From positions 186,001 to 250,000 of the forward strand of contig NZ_FONW01000002.1 in the NCBI RefSeq assembly GCF_900113005.1: a DNA stretch of 64,000 nt, read 5' to 3'. The notes under the pieces were generated by a model. The model was given only the letters and a program-made list of their open reading frames with translations. It was not told where the DNA came from and made no database searches. Below are positions 16,838-23,989 of the stretch, piece after piece; the stretch's first letter is position 1, and every line of letters starts with the position of its first letter. This DNA is from Sunxiuqinia elliptica (GTDB taxonomy: Bacteria > Bacteroidota > Bacteroidia > Bacteroidales > Prolixibacteraceae). Both the position numbers and the translations under genes were made by a program.

Positions 16838-17227
16838 ATGAAAACAACTATTTTAATAAGTTCAATTTTTCTCATTCTGGCATGGTCTTGCAACGATCCC
16901 GTAATTGTTGGTAGTAGTGCAGAAATCATCGGCCGGAGTATAGACGAAACACTTAATGATTCTGCATTGATTTATGGGTTTGTATATTCAGCAGGATCTA
17001 TTAAGAGCCCCTACGCTAATGCAAACATTTGGATAAAAGGAAGTGACCTCGAAACAACCAGCGACATTTCAGGGAATTTTAGCCTTGCAGTATTGCCCGG
17101 AATATACACTATAAAATGCTTGGGAAATCAAGAAGAAGATAGGTTTACCGCAGTGATAGAAAATATGGAATTATCTCCCAATGAGAAAATTGAAATAATA
17201 TTTTATCACGGTAGTAAGAGTGAATAA
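16838..17227 (+). CDS. lipoprotein with carboxypeptidase-regulatory-like domain
   Basis: A 129-residue lipoprotein. The signal peptide MKTTILISSIFLILAWSC ends in a lipobox Cys followed by NDPVIVG. The mature part (ALIYGFVYSAGSIKSPYANANIWIKGSDLETTSD, ISGNFSLAVLPGIYTIKC) is one beta-sandwich of the carboxypeptidase regulatory-like (CarboxypepD_reg) type, which in Bacteroidota occurs on TonB-dependent receptors and surface lipoproteins. An alternative in-frame start at 16787 would add 17 residues; a purine-rich AAGGAG sits directly against that ATG, too close to act as a normal ribosome site. No catalytic motif is present. Role unknown. Confidence 0.65.
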   Translation: MKTTILISSIFLILAWSCNDPVIVGSSAEIIGRSIDETLNDSALIYGFVYSAGSIKSPYANANIWIKGSDLETTSDISGNFSLAVLPGIYTIKCLGNQEEDRFTAVIENMELSPNEKIEIIFYHGSKSE

Positions 17228-17228
17228 C

Positions 17229-17335
17229 CATCTATTGAAAAGTTAAAACGGAAAAGAATAGTCTCATGAAAAAATTGATTGTGTTTCTCGTATTCTCTGC
17301 GTTGATAGGAACAGGGTGTGAAAAAGAGGAAGAAG
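17229..17335 (+). repeat. 107-bp direct repeat, copy A
   Basis: This segment matches 17621-17727 along its full length with scattered substitutions; the copies are 392 bases apart. It begins with what would be the last codons of a lipoprotein gene (now out of frame) and runs into the signal-peptide codons of the gene at 17266. Confidence 0.8.
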
Positions 17336-17652
17336 TTCTATTTATTGAGAATATGAAAGTAGAGGTTACAAATAATGAGTGGCAAAATGTTAAGAATATT
17401 AACTATATCTGGTCTTTGAAAATTGTGGAAGAAGAGCAACAAAAGACTAATGAGCCTCCATATGATCGTGATTATTTGGTTCCTGACGACTTGGCTGATG
17501 ACTTTAAAGTATCCGGTCTAGAGGTATTAGTTAGTGGTGAGTTATATCTAGATGTACTTAAAAGTGTGTCACAGTCTGAGCCATTTATAAAACTAGCACC
17601 AGGCTATGCCTTTAAAATAACATCTATTGAAAAGTTAAACGGGAAAGAATAA
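17266..17652 (+). CDS. hypothetical lipoprotein with acidic lipobox tail
   Basis: A 128-residue lipoprotein with signal peptide MKKLIVFLVFSALIGTGC, then EKEEEVLF. The Cys-Glu-Lys-Glu-Glu start is shared with the lipoprotein at 16292 and looks like a surface-export signal. The mature domain (VEVTNNEWQNVKNINYIWSL, FKVSGLEVLVSGELYLDVLKS, FIKLAPGYAFKITSIEKL) has a beta-rich look and no known motif. Both ends of the gene lie in a 107-bp direct repeat, so it is the surviving unit of a former tandem array. Function not recognised. Confidence 0.7.
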   Translation: MKKLIVFLVFSALIGTGCEKEEEVLFIENMKVEVTNNEWQNVKNINYIWSLKIVEEEQQKTNEPPYDRDYLVPDDLADDFKVSGLEVLVSGELYLDVLKSVSQSEPFIKLAPGYAFKITSIEKLNGKE

Positions 17653-17727
17653 TCTCATGAAAAAATGGATTGTGTTTCTCGCACTCTTTGCGTTGATAGG
17701 GACAGGAGGTGAAAAAGCGAAAGAAGG
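17621..17727 (+). repeat. 107-bp direct repeat, copy B
   Basis: Second copy of the repeat at 17229-17335. Here the first part encodes the genuine C-terminus (TSIEKLNGKE) of the lipoprotein gene, and the second part is the start of a decayed copy. The 392-base spacing equals one gene unit. Confidence 0.8.
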
Positions 17728-17734
17728 TAATTGA
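17657..17734 (+). pseudogene. decayed lipoprotein gene start (25 codons)
   Basis: The ATG at 17657 opens MKKWIVFLALFALIGTGG, nearly the same as the signal peptide of the gene at 17266, but the lipobox Cys is changed to Gly and a TGA stops the frame after 25 codons (EKAKEGN). No body follows. This is best read as the truncated leftover of a tandem duplicate rather than a functional small protein, though a short membrane peptide could still be made. Confidence 0.7.
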
Positions 17735-17837
17735 TCTGCTATTTAGAGTAAAAAAGTCTAAACTTAAACAACCATTGGTTGTTGCTAACTGTTTAAAAAG
17801 CAAAAGGCTAATTTTCGGAAAAAATCAGTTTTTTGCG

Positions 17838-17845
17838 TATTTTTG
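17838..17845 (+). promoter_or_regulatory. possible -7 promoter element (TATTTTTG)
   Basis: A perfect TAnnTTTG match 28 bases before the ATG of the small membrane protein gene, followed by CAGCAC as the likely start region. No clear TTTG is seen 19 bases upstream. Confidence 0.4.
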
Positions 17846-17872
17846 CAGCACTTATTAAGAAAGGAGAGAACA

Positions 17873-18121
17873 ATGGAATTTTTGCTTGTATTTGGCGTTG
17901 CAGTAGCCTTGGTTGCTATTGCTTTTGTGGGCTTGGCAATCCGGATCTTAATCCAGAAAAAGGGGAAGTTCCCGAACCTGCATATTGGAAGCAATAAACA
18001 CATGAAAGCGCGGGGAATTACCTGTGCGCAGACTTTCGATAAAATGGAGCAGGCGAAAGCAAAACGCCAATTATCATTTAAACAACTTTCACTGATTGAA
18101 GATACTCCCGGTGGATGTTGA
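17873..18121 (+). CDS. small single-pass membrane protein with Cys/His motifs
   Basis: An 82-residue protein. ATG at 17873 follows AAGGAGAG, an unusually good Shine-Dalgarno-like sequence for this genome. Residues 1-25 (EFLLVFGVAVALVAIAFVGLAI) form one membrane helix. The remainder is soluble, with HIGSNKHMKARGITCAQTFD and a C-terminal DTPGGC. The topology (one helix, then a short tail with conserved Cys) recalls NqrM, the maturation factor of the Na+-pumping NADH dehydrogenase, but the Cys pattern does not match it well. ApbE, which flavinylates that enzyme, is the convergent neighbour. Function is unknown; the link is suggestive only. Confidence 0.7.
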   Translation: MEFLLVFGVAVALVAIAFVGLAIRILIQKKGKFPNLHIGSNKHMKARGITCAQTFDKMEQAKAKRQLSFKQLSLIEDTPGGC

Positions 18122-18150
18122 TCGATTTTCAGCTCATCAGAGCTTATAGG

Positions 18151-18196
18151 CAATCAGCCGTCTTTTGTTGTTCAAAGGACGGCTGATTGTTTTTAG
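18151..18196 (+). terminator. Rho-independent terminator
   Basis: CAATCAGCCGTC (18151-18162) pairs perfectly with GACGGCTGATTG (18178-18189) and is followed by TTTTT. It ends the small membrane protein transcript; on the minus strand it may also stop the apbE transcript. Confidence 0.85.
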
Positions 18197-18372
18197 GACT
18201 ATGGTGTTATCTTTTAGGTTTTATTTCGATTAGCGGAGCCTGCGCGCTGTTTCTCTGTTGGTGATGTTGCGGACTTAACCATCTAATCACTCAATCTCTT
18301 TTTTTTCTTCCGGGGGCCCAATTCCGGGGCCGATTTGCTCATAGGCCTGTGCTCTTGGTAATATCCCTTTCC

Positions 18373-19377
18373 TTATTCGTACTCTTTCTTTAAGAGCTTT
18401 TTAAATCCGGGGCTGACGTATGTTTGATAGTCCCCATTTTCATCTGAATAAATAAAGTAAACATCAATTTCATCAACTTGGTTGGCAATTTCAATGGACT
18501 TTTCAAGCCCGCTAACCATAAATGATGTTGCAAAAGCATCAGCGGTCATACAATCGTTGGCAAGCACGGTTGTACTCAACAAACTGTGTTGAACCGGATA
18601 ACCGGTTTTTGGGTCAATCGTATGTGCATATTTTACGCCATCTTCCACGTAAAAATTCCGGTAGTTGCCTGATGTTGCCAACGCTCGGTCAGTCAGGCTT
18701 ACAATTGCTTTGAGTTTTTGCTGGGTGAAGAATTCGTGATCATTGGGATTACTAATTCCAATTGACCAGGCATTTCCTTTGGCATTTTGTCCATGGGCAA
18801 CCACTTCACCACCAATTTCAACCATGAAGTTTTCACAGCCTTGTTGTTGTAAAAAATCAGCAACCAGATCGCAGGCAAAACCTTTGGCAATCGCACTGGC
18901 ATCAAGCATCGTATTTGGATGTTCCTTAACTAACTGGCCATTTTCGATGTGTACTTTTTGATAGCCGGTTAGCGCTAAAAGCGAGTCAATCAACTCGGGG
19001 GTAACTTGTTCTTTATTTTTAAAGCCAAAGCCCCACACATTCACCATCGGCGCAACGGTCATATCAAAAGCCCCTTCGGTGATTGTTGAGATCTCTTGTG
19101 CTCGCTTAAAAACTGTCAAAAAGTAAGGATCTAAGGTGGTTGGTTCGTTGCGGTTTACCTTGGAAATTGTCGATGTTGAATCGAAGGTTGACATGGATTG
19201 ATTTAACTCATTCATGACTGCTTCAATCTCGGGTTGAAGATCTTTTCCTCCTTCACTTTCATAGGTGATGTGGTAGACCGTCCCGTAAACAAAACCTTCG
19301 TTAGAAACATATTGTTTTGGTTGTTGGCAGGCGGCAAAAACGAATAGTGCCAGTAATAAGATCCAATGTGTGCGCAT
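18373..19377 (-). CDS. apbE: FAD:protein FMN transferase (ApbE)
   Basis: Attaches FMN covalently to Thr residues of target proteins such as NqrB, NqrC and RnfG in or at the inner membrane facing the periplasm. The 334-residue protein has a lipoprotein signal peptide (LLLALFVFAAC at residues ~7-17). Family motifs are GTVYHITYE, MSTFDSTSTISKVN, TEGAFDMTVAPMVNVWGFG, MLDASAIAKGFACDLVADFL, NFMVEIGGEVVAHG and YAHTIDPKTGYPV, with the substrate Asp/Thr site in NDCMTADAFATSF. The target flavoprotein is not in this window. After the stop, a short coding-like stretch lacks a start codon. Confidence 0.95.
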   Translation of the reverse strand: MRTHWILLLALFVFAACQQPKQYVSNEGFVYGTVYHITYESEGGKDLQPEIEAVMNELNQSMSTFDSTSTISKVNRNEPTTLDPYFLTVFKRAQEISTITEGAFDMTVAPMVNVWGFGFKNKEQVTPELIDSLLALTGYQKVHIENGQLVKEHPNTMLDASAIAKGFACDLVADFLQQQGCENFMVEIGGEVVAHGQNAKGNAWSIGISNPNDHEFFTQQKLKAIVSLTDRALATSGNYRNFYVEDGVKYAHTIDPKTGYPVQHSLLSTTVLANDCMTADAFATSFMVSGLEKSIEIANQVDEIDVYFIYSDENGDYQTYVSPGFKKLLKKEYE

Positions 19378-19782
19378 GTGCTTTTCTTTTTTGTATTTCA
19401 GGTTCTTGTGGATGCGGATTCGCTCTAACTAGTCGCATGTTGCAAAAGGTAATTAAGCGAAATAAAACCGTAACTTTTACTATGGGCTAAAGGTAGCTAT
19501 TTTGAGTGAATCATGAGGAGAACCAGCTTTACTTGAATCCTGTTTTTTCGACCTTGAGTGTCAATCCAGAATTTGGGTAGTTGTTCATGTTTTGTGAAAA
19601 ACAGCTTGAAACGCTTGATTGGGACCTAGGGCTGTCCTTTTTGTGAACAAGATGATTGACAGGGGCATGCAGCTAACATGAGCACGGATCAAAAAACTTA
19701 AAATTTAAAACGGAGGAATGTTGAATGATTATTTTTATTTTTGCAGTCGTTAAAAATTCATTCAAACTAAAATAGTTATACC
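19378..19782. other. intergenic region between divergent apbE and yebC genes
   Basis: About 400 bases without a credible gene. TATTTTTG at 19736-19743, 40 bases before the yebC GTG, is a possible -7 element. Short stem-like sequences (e.g. GAAACG... ) are not convincing. Nothing else is recognised. Confidence 0.5.
19736..19743 (+). promoter_or_regulatory. possible yebC -7 promoter element
   Basis: TATTTTTG followed by CAG matches TAnnTTTG; the only nearby TTG is 12 bases upstream, shorter than the usual 19-base spacing. Confidence 0.4.
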
Positions 19783-20493
19783 GTGGGAAGAGCATTTGAA
19801 TACCGCAGAGCAGCAAAGGAAAAGCGCTGGGGGCATATGTCCCGAATTTTTCCAAAGTTATCGCGTTCAATAACAATTGCAGCTAAGGAAGGTGGGCCTG
19901 ACCCGGATATGAATGCCAAATTGCGTACTGCAATTCAGAATGCGAAGGCACAAAACATGCCTAAAGACAATATTGATGCGGCTATTAAACGGGCTGCAGG
20001 GAAAGATGCCAGCGAGTACACCGAGGTGAACTATGAAGGCAAAGGTCCTCATGGCGTACTGATTTTTGTTGAGTGTGCAACCGATAACAGCACACGTACA
20101 GTGGCCAATGTGAAATCGTATTTCAATAAATCCGGTGGTAGTTTAGTGCCAACGGGTTCACTGGAGTTTATGTTCGCGCGTAAAGCTGTTTTTCAGTTCG
20201 AAGCCTTTGAGGGAATGGACTTGGAAGAACTTGAGTTGGAATTGATTGATGCTGGGTTGGAAGAAATTGAGCAAAACGAAAATACGGTTTATGCTTACGC
20301 AGACTACACTAGCTTTGGTACCTTGTCAGCAGCTTTGGAGGAGTTGAAAATTGAGGTTACGAAATCAAACTTGCAACGAATTCCTACTTCACCGGTTGAA
20401 TTCTCAGAAGAAGACTTGGAGGAAATTGAAAAATTATTGGATAAAATTGAAGAAGACGATGATGTCCAACAGGTATTTACCAATATTGCCTAA
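19783..20493 (+). CDS. yebC: YebC/PmpR family protein
   Basis: A 236-residue member of the YebC family, DNA-binding regulators in some species and ribosome-associated factors that help translate proline-rich stretches in others. Conserved signs are [30 protein letters not shown] (a variant of the usual GHSKW start), [37 protein letters not shown] and [19 protein letters not shown], then [17 protein letters not shown]. The start is GTG, giving the family's usual N-terminus. A terminator follows after about 28 bases, so it is a single-gene unit. Confidence 0.95.
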   Translation: MGRAFEYRRAAKEKRWGHMSRIFPKLSRSITIAAKEGGPDPDMNAKLRTAIQNAKAQNMPKDNIDAAIKRAAGKDASEYTEVNYEGKGPHGVLIFVECATDNSTRTVANVKSYFNKSGGSLVPTGSLEFMFARKAVFQFEAFEGMDLEELELELIDAGLEEIEQNENTVYAYADYTSFGTLSAALEELKIEVTKSNLQRIPTSPVEFSEEDLEEIEKLLDKIEEDDDVQQVFTNIA

Positions 20494-20520
20494 TCAATAT
20501 TTCTAAACACATAGTTGAAC

Positions 20521-20550
20521 GGCTGCTACCTTTGGGTGGCAGCCTTTTTT
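20521..20550 (+). terminator. yebC terminator
   Basis: GGCTGCTACC pairs with GGTGGCAGCC (one wobble) around a TTTG loop and is followed by TTTTTT. Confidence 0.9.
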
Positions 20551-20639
20551 GTTTCAAGCTTGATCGTAGAGGAGATGAAGAAATTCGAAAAGAGGACGAT
20601 CGTATGTGGCTAAAATGTAAAAAGGATTATTTTTGCGTC

Positions 20640-21827
20640 ATGAGAAAGATATATACAGTATTGGTTATGATTTTGGTTGTGTTAAGCTCCTGTCAACCAG
20701 AATTTACAAAAGAAGAGCAAGCCCAGTTGGAGCAGGCTTTAAGCAAAGCAGGAGGAAATAAAGTAGAGTTGGAAAAAGCTTTGGAGCAGGCACCTGAAGC
20801 TCATCGCAAGGCTGTATGGTTTTTGATTGCCAATATGCCGGAGCGGGACTTGACAAGTTTGACTGCCGATTTCATTTTAGAAAATACCAAAGTAGCCTAC
20901 CAGGCGCGTGAGCAATTTGCTTGGTGTAAATCTTTGCCAGACTCTTTATTTTTCAATGATGTGCTTCCCTATGTTAGTTTGAATGAGCGTCGTGATAATT
21001 GGCGCCAGGACTTTCTGGATCGTTTCACTCCGCTGGTTGCCGATTGCGCCAATGGTTTTGATGTTGTAGATTCAGTTACTCAAAACATCAATGAAGTGGT
21101 GAAGGTGGAGTACAATACCAAGCGTCGCAAGGCGGATCAAAGCCCCTACGAATCGATGGAGCAAGGAATGGCTAGTTGCACCGGCTTGTCTGTCTTACTG
21201 ACTGATGCACTTCGTGCTGTTGGTATTCCTGCTCGTATTGCCGGAACTCCACTTTGGACAAACATGCGCGGAAATCACAGTTGGGTTGAGGTGTATTTGG
21301 ATGGAGAGTGGTATTTTACAGAGTACTATCCTGATGAACTGAATAAAAGCTGGTTTTTGGCTGATGCCGGAAAAGCTGATCCTGAAAATCCAATTCACGG
21401 AATTTATGCAACTTCGTTTAAAAAGACGGACTTGAGCTATCCATGTGTTTGGGACGAAAGCATTGAGTACATTCCTGCGGTTAATGTAACTGATCGCTAC
21501 ATTCGCCTTTACCAGGAGCAGGTGATGAATACTGCCTTGGAAGCTGATGAGTTGATGGTGGACTTTGTAGTATACAAGAATGAGGATACTGCCAAGGGAG
21601 ATAACCGGGTGTCTGATCGTGTAGAGGTTTGGCAAGGCGATAAAAACATCGACTTTGGCTATTCTCCAAGTACCATCGATGATCTGAATAAATTTCTGAA
21701 ATTTAAGCTGAAAAAGAACTCTGACTATACCGTTCGTTATGCCGATGGTAAAGGAGGTCAGCTGGAAGAAAAAATTAAAACAGGCGAAAAAGCGGAATTG
21801 GTAAAACTTTACCAAGAAAGCTTATAG
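20640..21827 (+). CDS. transglutaminase-like lipoprotein
   Basis: A 395-residue lipoprotein with signal peptide MRKIYTVLVMILVVLSSC followed by QPEFTKEEQ. Residues ~150-250 hold a transglutaminase-like fold: ASCTGLSVLLTDALRAVGIPARI with the nucleophilic Cys, then NHSWVEVYLDGEWYFTEYYPDE with the His and an acidic partner. The C-terminal part is beta-rich, resembling domains of proteins that act on peptides or polysaccharide-linked substrates in Bacteroidota. The real activity (protease, amidase or crosslinker) is unknown. The start at 20640 is chosen because it gives the lipoprotein signal; the open frame extends upstream into the yebC terminator. Confidence 0.85.
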   Translation: MRKIYTVLVMILVVLSSCQPEFTKEEQAQLEQALSKAGGNKVELEKALEQAPEAHRKAVWFLIANMPERDLTSLTADFILENTKVAYQAREQFAWCKSLPDSLFFNDVLPYVSLNERRDNWRQDFLDRFTPLVADCANGFDVVDSVTQNINEVVKVEYNTKRRKADQSPYESMEQGMASCTGLSVLLTDALRAVGIPARIAGTPLWTNMRGNHSWVEVYLDGEWYFTEYYPDELNKSWFLADAGKADPENPIHGIYATSFKKTDLSYPCVWDESIEYIPAVNVTDRYIRLYQEQVMNTALEADELMVDFVVYKNEDTAKGDNRVSDRVEVWQGDKNIDFGYSPSTIDDLNKFLKFKLKKNSDYTVRYADGKGGQLEEKIKTGEKAELVKLYQESL

Positions 21828-21867
21828 TCAGCTCAAAAGAGCAGAGGACAATACGCCAGGAAATGAT

Positions 21868-21914
21868 AAAGGCGATGGAAGCAGTTTGTAAGCTTGCTTC
21901 CATCGCCTTTTTTA
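21868..21914. terminator. terminator after the transglutaminase-like gene
   Basis: AAAGGCGATGGAAGCA pairs with TGCTTCCATCGCCTTT around a short loop and is followed by T's (plus) and preceded by A/T (minus). It separates the convergent transglutaminase and GH110 genes and may work in both directions. Confidence 0.85.
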
Positions 21915-21937
21915 TGCAGTTACTCCGAGATGGACTA

Positions 21938-23797
21938 TTAATTGTTATCCTTGATCACTACCGAATCGGGAGCTGATAATTCGGTTCTAACCGCATGATC
22001 CCAATCCATCTCTTTTCCAAAATGATTGTTGCTGATCAGAATGTTGTTTACTTTCTCAAAAAAGAAAGGATGCTTATTCCAGTGAAACGGCTCAAATTCG
22101 GTATTGTACTGAATGGTGTTATCCCGGAAGATCAGCCCATCCGTTGATTTGGCATATAAAATCGGTTGGTCAAACATATCGAAGGTGTTATTTTCGATCA
22201 CAATCCCCGAGTGAAACAGCTTTTGTTGATCCTCCAGGTTTGGTATTTCCGGATAGATGGAGATGACCGCATTGGTAAACTGGTAGTTGGCAGTAAGTGC
22301 ATTCACAAAGCGATTATTTCTGATCATTACATCTTTACAAGCCCCCGTTTCAAACCAACCATTGCAATCGCCACATAGCAGGATGGCGGTTCCATGCGTA
22401 TGATCAAATAGGTTGTTTTCGCAAATCACCTTCTTGGGCGTGCTGAACAGGGAGCCTCGGGCGCGGTTGTTGCGGACAATATTATCAGAAAAAATGACTT
22501 CTGGTGTCCAGCTTAGGTTTTCGATTCCGTAATCTCCATTTTCTGTAACTTGCACAGGAAGTTCGTTGGCAAATACAATTTCAAATTCTTTAGCTCCAAA
22601 ATCTGTTGGCTTATCAATGGCTTTAATTTGTTTAATTTCATTGATGTGAGTACCTACCAACTCCATTTTTTTCGACTCAACAAACTGGATTTTATCGCCG
22701 GGCTCACCCCATTTAAATCCCCACGATTGTGAATGCATGTAGCGACCTTGTAAGGTGTGGTCATCTACTCGCTTGGTGACTTTGAGATAAGTTCCGTGCA
22801 CATTAATGGCGTCGTCCGCCATTCCTTCATATAACCCATTTTGAGACCGAATTATTCCTTTGCATCCAGAGAAATGGGTCGCATCAGCCTGGGTGGTGAA
22901 AAAGCGTTTGTCGTCATCGCCTCTTAAGCGAACGCTGAACCCATCCAGTGTAATGTTCTCGCTCATTTGCGCAATCAGTCCCATTCCTTCGGCATAATGC
23001 ACATTTACATTTTTGAATTTGGTGTCGGTGCATTCACTAACAAAAATGCCGGGAGTCGGACGGTGATACGAACGTAACACAAAATGCTCTCCGGGCGAAG
23101 TGTGCTTTGTTTGTTCCCACCCTTTAATGCTTAGCGTATTGGGCGCTTTTTCGGTGATCTCAGTAGGGTTGAATCCGACATCAGCTCGATTGTAAGCTAG
23201 CCGTTTATCGGCTCGAAAAGGCATACAAACGTATGGGGTGAATTCATAACTCTCTCCTTCAACAACCAATTTGTTATTATCAATACGGTAATTTCCCGGG
23301 GGATAGATTTCAGCGATAACTTCGTCCGCTTCCTTGTTTACAGCAGTAATTTTTAGCTGGCGTAGTGCCGGAATTTCAAAATCAATATGCACATTTTTCA
23401 GCGTGACATTGGTGTTGTTCAAAAGGGCAAAGGGAATCATTCTTCCATGAAAAATAAAGTCAGATCCTTGCCCGTCCAGGACAATGTTTTTCAATCCTTC
23501 AAGAGCAAAGCCTACTTTTTTCGGATTGTCTTGGTCGTGATTGGAAATGTAATATTCCCGGGTAAATGCGCCATCCTCGTAAAAGTCGTATCGTCCCTTC
23601 GGAAAGGTAACGGTTAGTTTCGAATCGCTTTCCCGCGACTGTAAGTACTTAATTAATTTCACGGCGGCAACCGATGCATTTTCCTTTGAATTGGGGTGGA
23701 CTCCGAACGTGTCAAAAGAGATTGTCTTGTGTGATTGAGAGCAACTGAAGCACAAAAAGAGTAAAGTTGTTAATAGTAGTGTAGTCGTTTGTTTCAT
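21938..23797 (-). CDS. glaB: alpha-1,3-galactosidase, GH110-like beta-helix lipoprotein
   Basis: A 619-residue lipoprotein with signal LLFLCFSC followed by SQSHKTI. The mature protein matches the plan of glycoside hydrolase family 110 (B. fragilis type GlaB): an N-terminal VTFPKGRYDFYEDGAF, a subsequent LEGLKNIVLDGQGSDFIFHG, LLNNTNVTLKNVHIDFE, and parallel beta-helix turns such as IIRSQNGLYEGMADDAINVHGTYLKV, SDNIVRNNRARGSLF and NHFGKEMDWDH. These enzymes remove terminal alpha-1,3-linked galactose (blood group B or linear xeno-antigens; algal galactans are possible). There is no neighbouring SusC/SusD pair. Family assignment is by recalled motif pattern, not by a search. Confidence 0.8.
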   Translation of the reverse strand: MKQTTTLLLTTLLFLCFSCSQSHKTISFDTFGVHPNSKENASVAAVKLIKYLQSRESDSKLTVTFPKGRYDFYEDGAFTREYYISNHDQDNPKKVGFALEGLKNIVLDGQGSDFIFHGRMIPFALLNNTNVTLKNVHIDFEIPALRQLKITAVNKEADEVIAEIYPPGNYRIDNNKLVVEGESYEFTPYVCMPFRADKRLAYNRADVGFNPTEITEKAPNTLSIKGWEQTKHTSPGEHFVLRSYHRPTPGIFVSECTDTKFKNVNVHYAEGMGLIAQMSENITLDGFSVRLRGDDDKRFFTTQADATHFSGCKGIIRSQNGLYEGMADDAINVHGTYLKVTKRVDDHTLQGRYMHSQSWGFKWGEPGDKIQFVESKKMELVGTHINEIKQIKAIDKPTDFGAKEFEIVFANELPVQVTENGDYGIENLSWTPEVIFSDNIVRNNRARGSLFSTPKKVICENNLFDHTHGTAILLCGDCNGWFETGACKDVMIRNNRFVNALTANYQFTNAVISIYPEIPNLEDQQKLFHSGIVIENNTFDMFDQPILYAKSTDGLIFRDNTIQYNTEFEPFHWNKHPFFFEKVNNILISNNHFGKEMDWDHAVRTELSAPDSVVIKDNN

Positions 23798-23989
23798 AAG
23801 AATGAATAATAAAAATGAGGAATGAATTGAGTGTTGTAAAAATCTCTCGCTAAAGTAAAGAATCTATTCTAATCGATGAATAGTTGGGAATAATGAAAGA
23901 TGTTTTAGGATTGCTGGTGTCGCTTTGTTTTAGTCGGTTAGTTGCTTTCAGAATATAGAGAGTGCTTAGTTTATGGGGTATTGGGAAGG

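Noticed and set aside
18360-18420. Programmed -1 frameshift at the end of apbE
   Set aside because: No X XXY YYZ slippery heptamer is present before the stop; the downstream coding-like stretch is better noted as uncertain.
21195-21815. 206-codon open frame on the minus strand
   Set aside because: It lies fully inside the transglutaminase-like gene on the opposite strand, shows no domain pattern, and the sense gene has clear motifs and a signal peptide.
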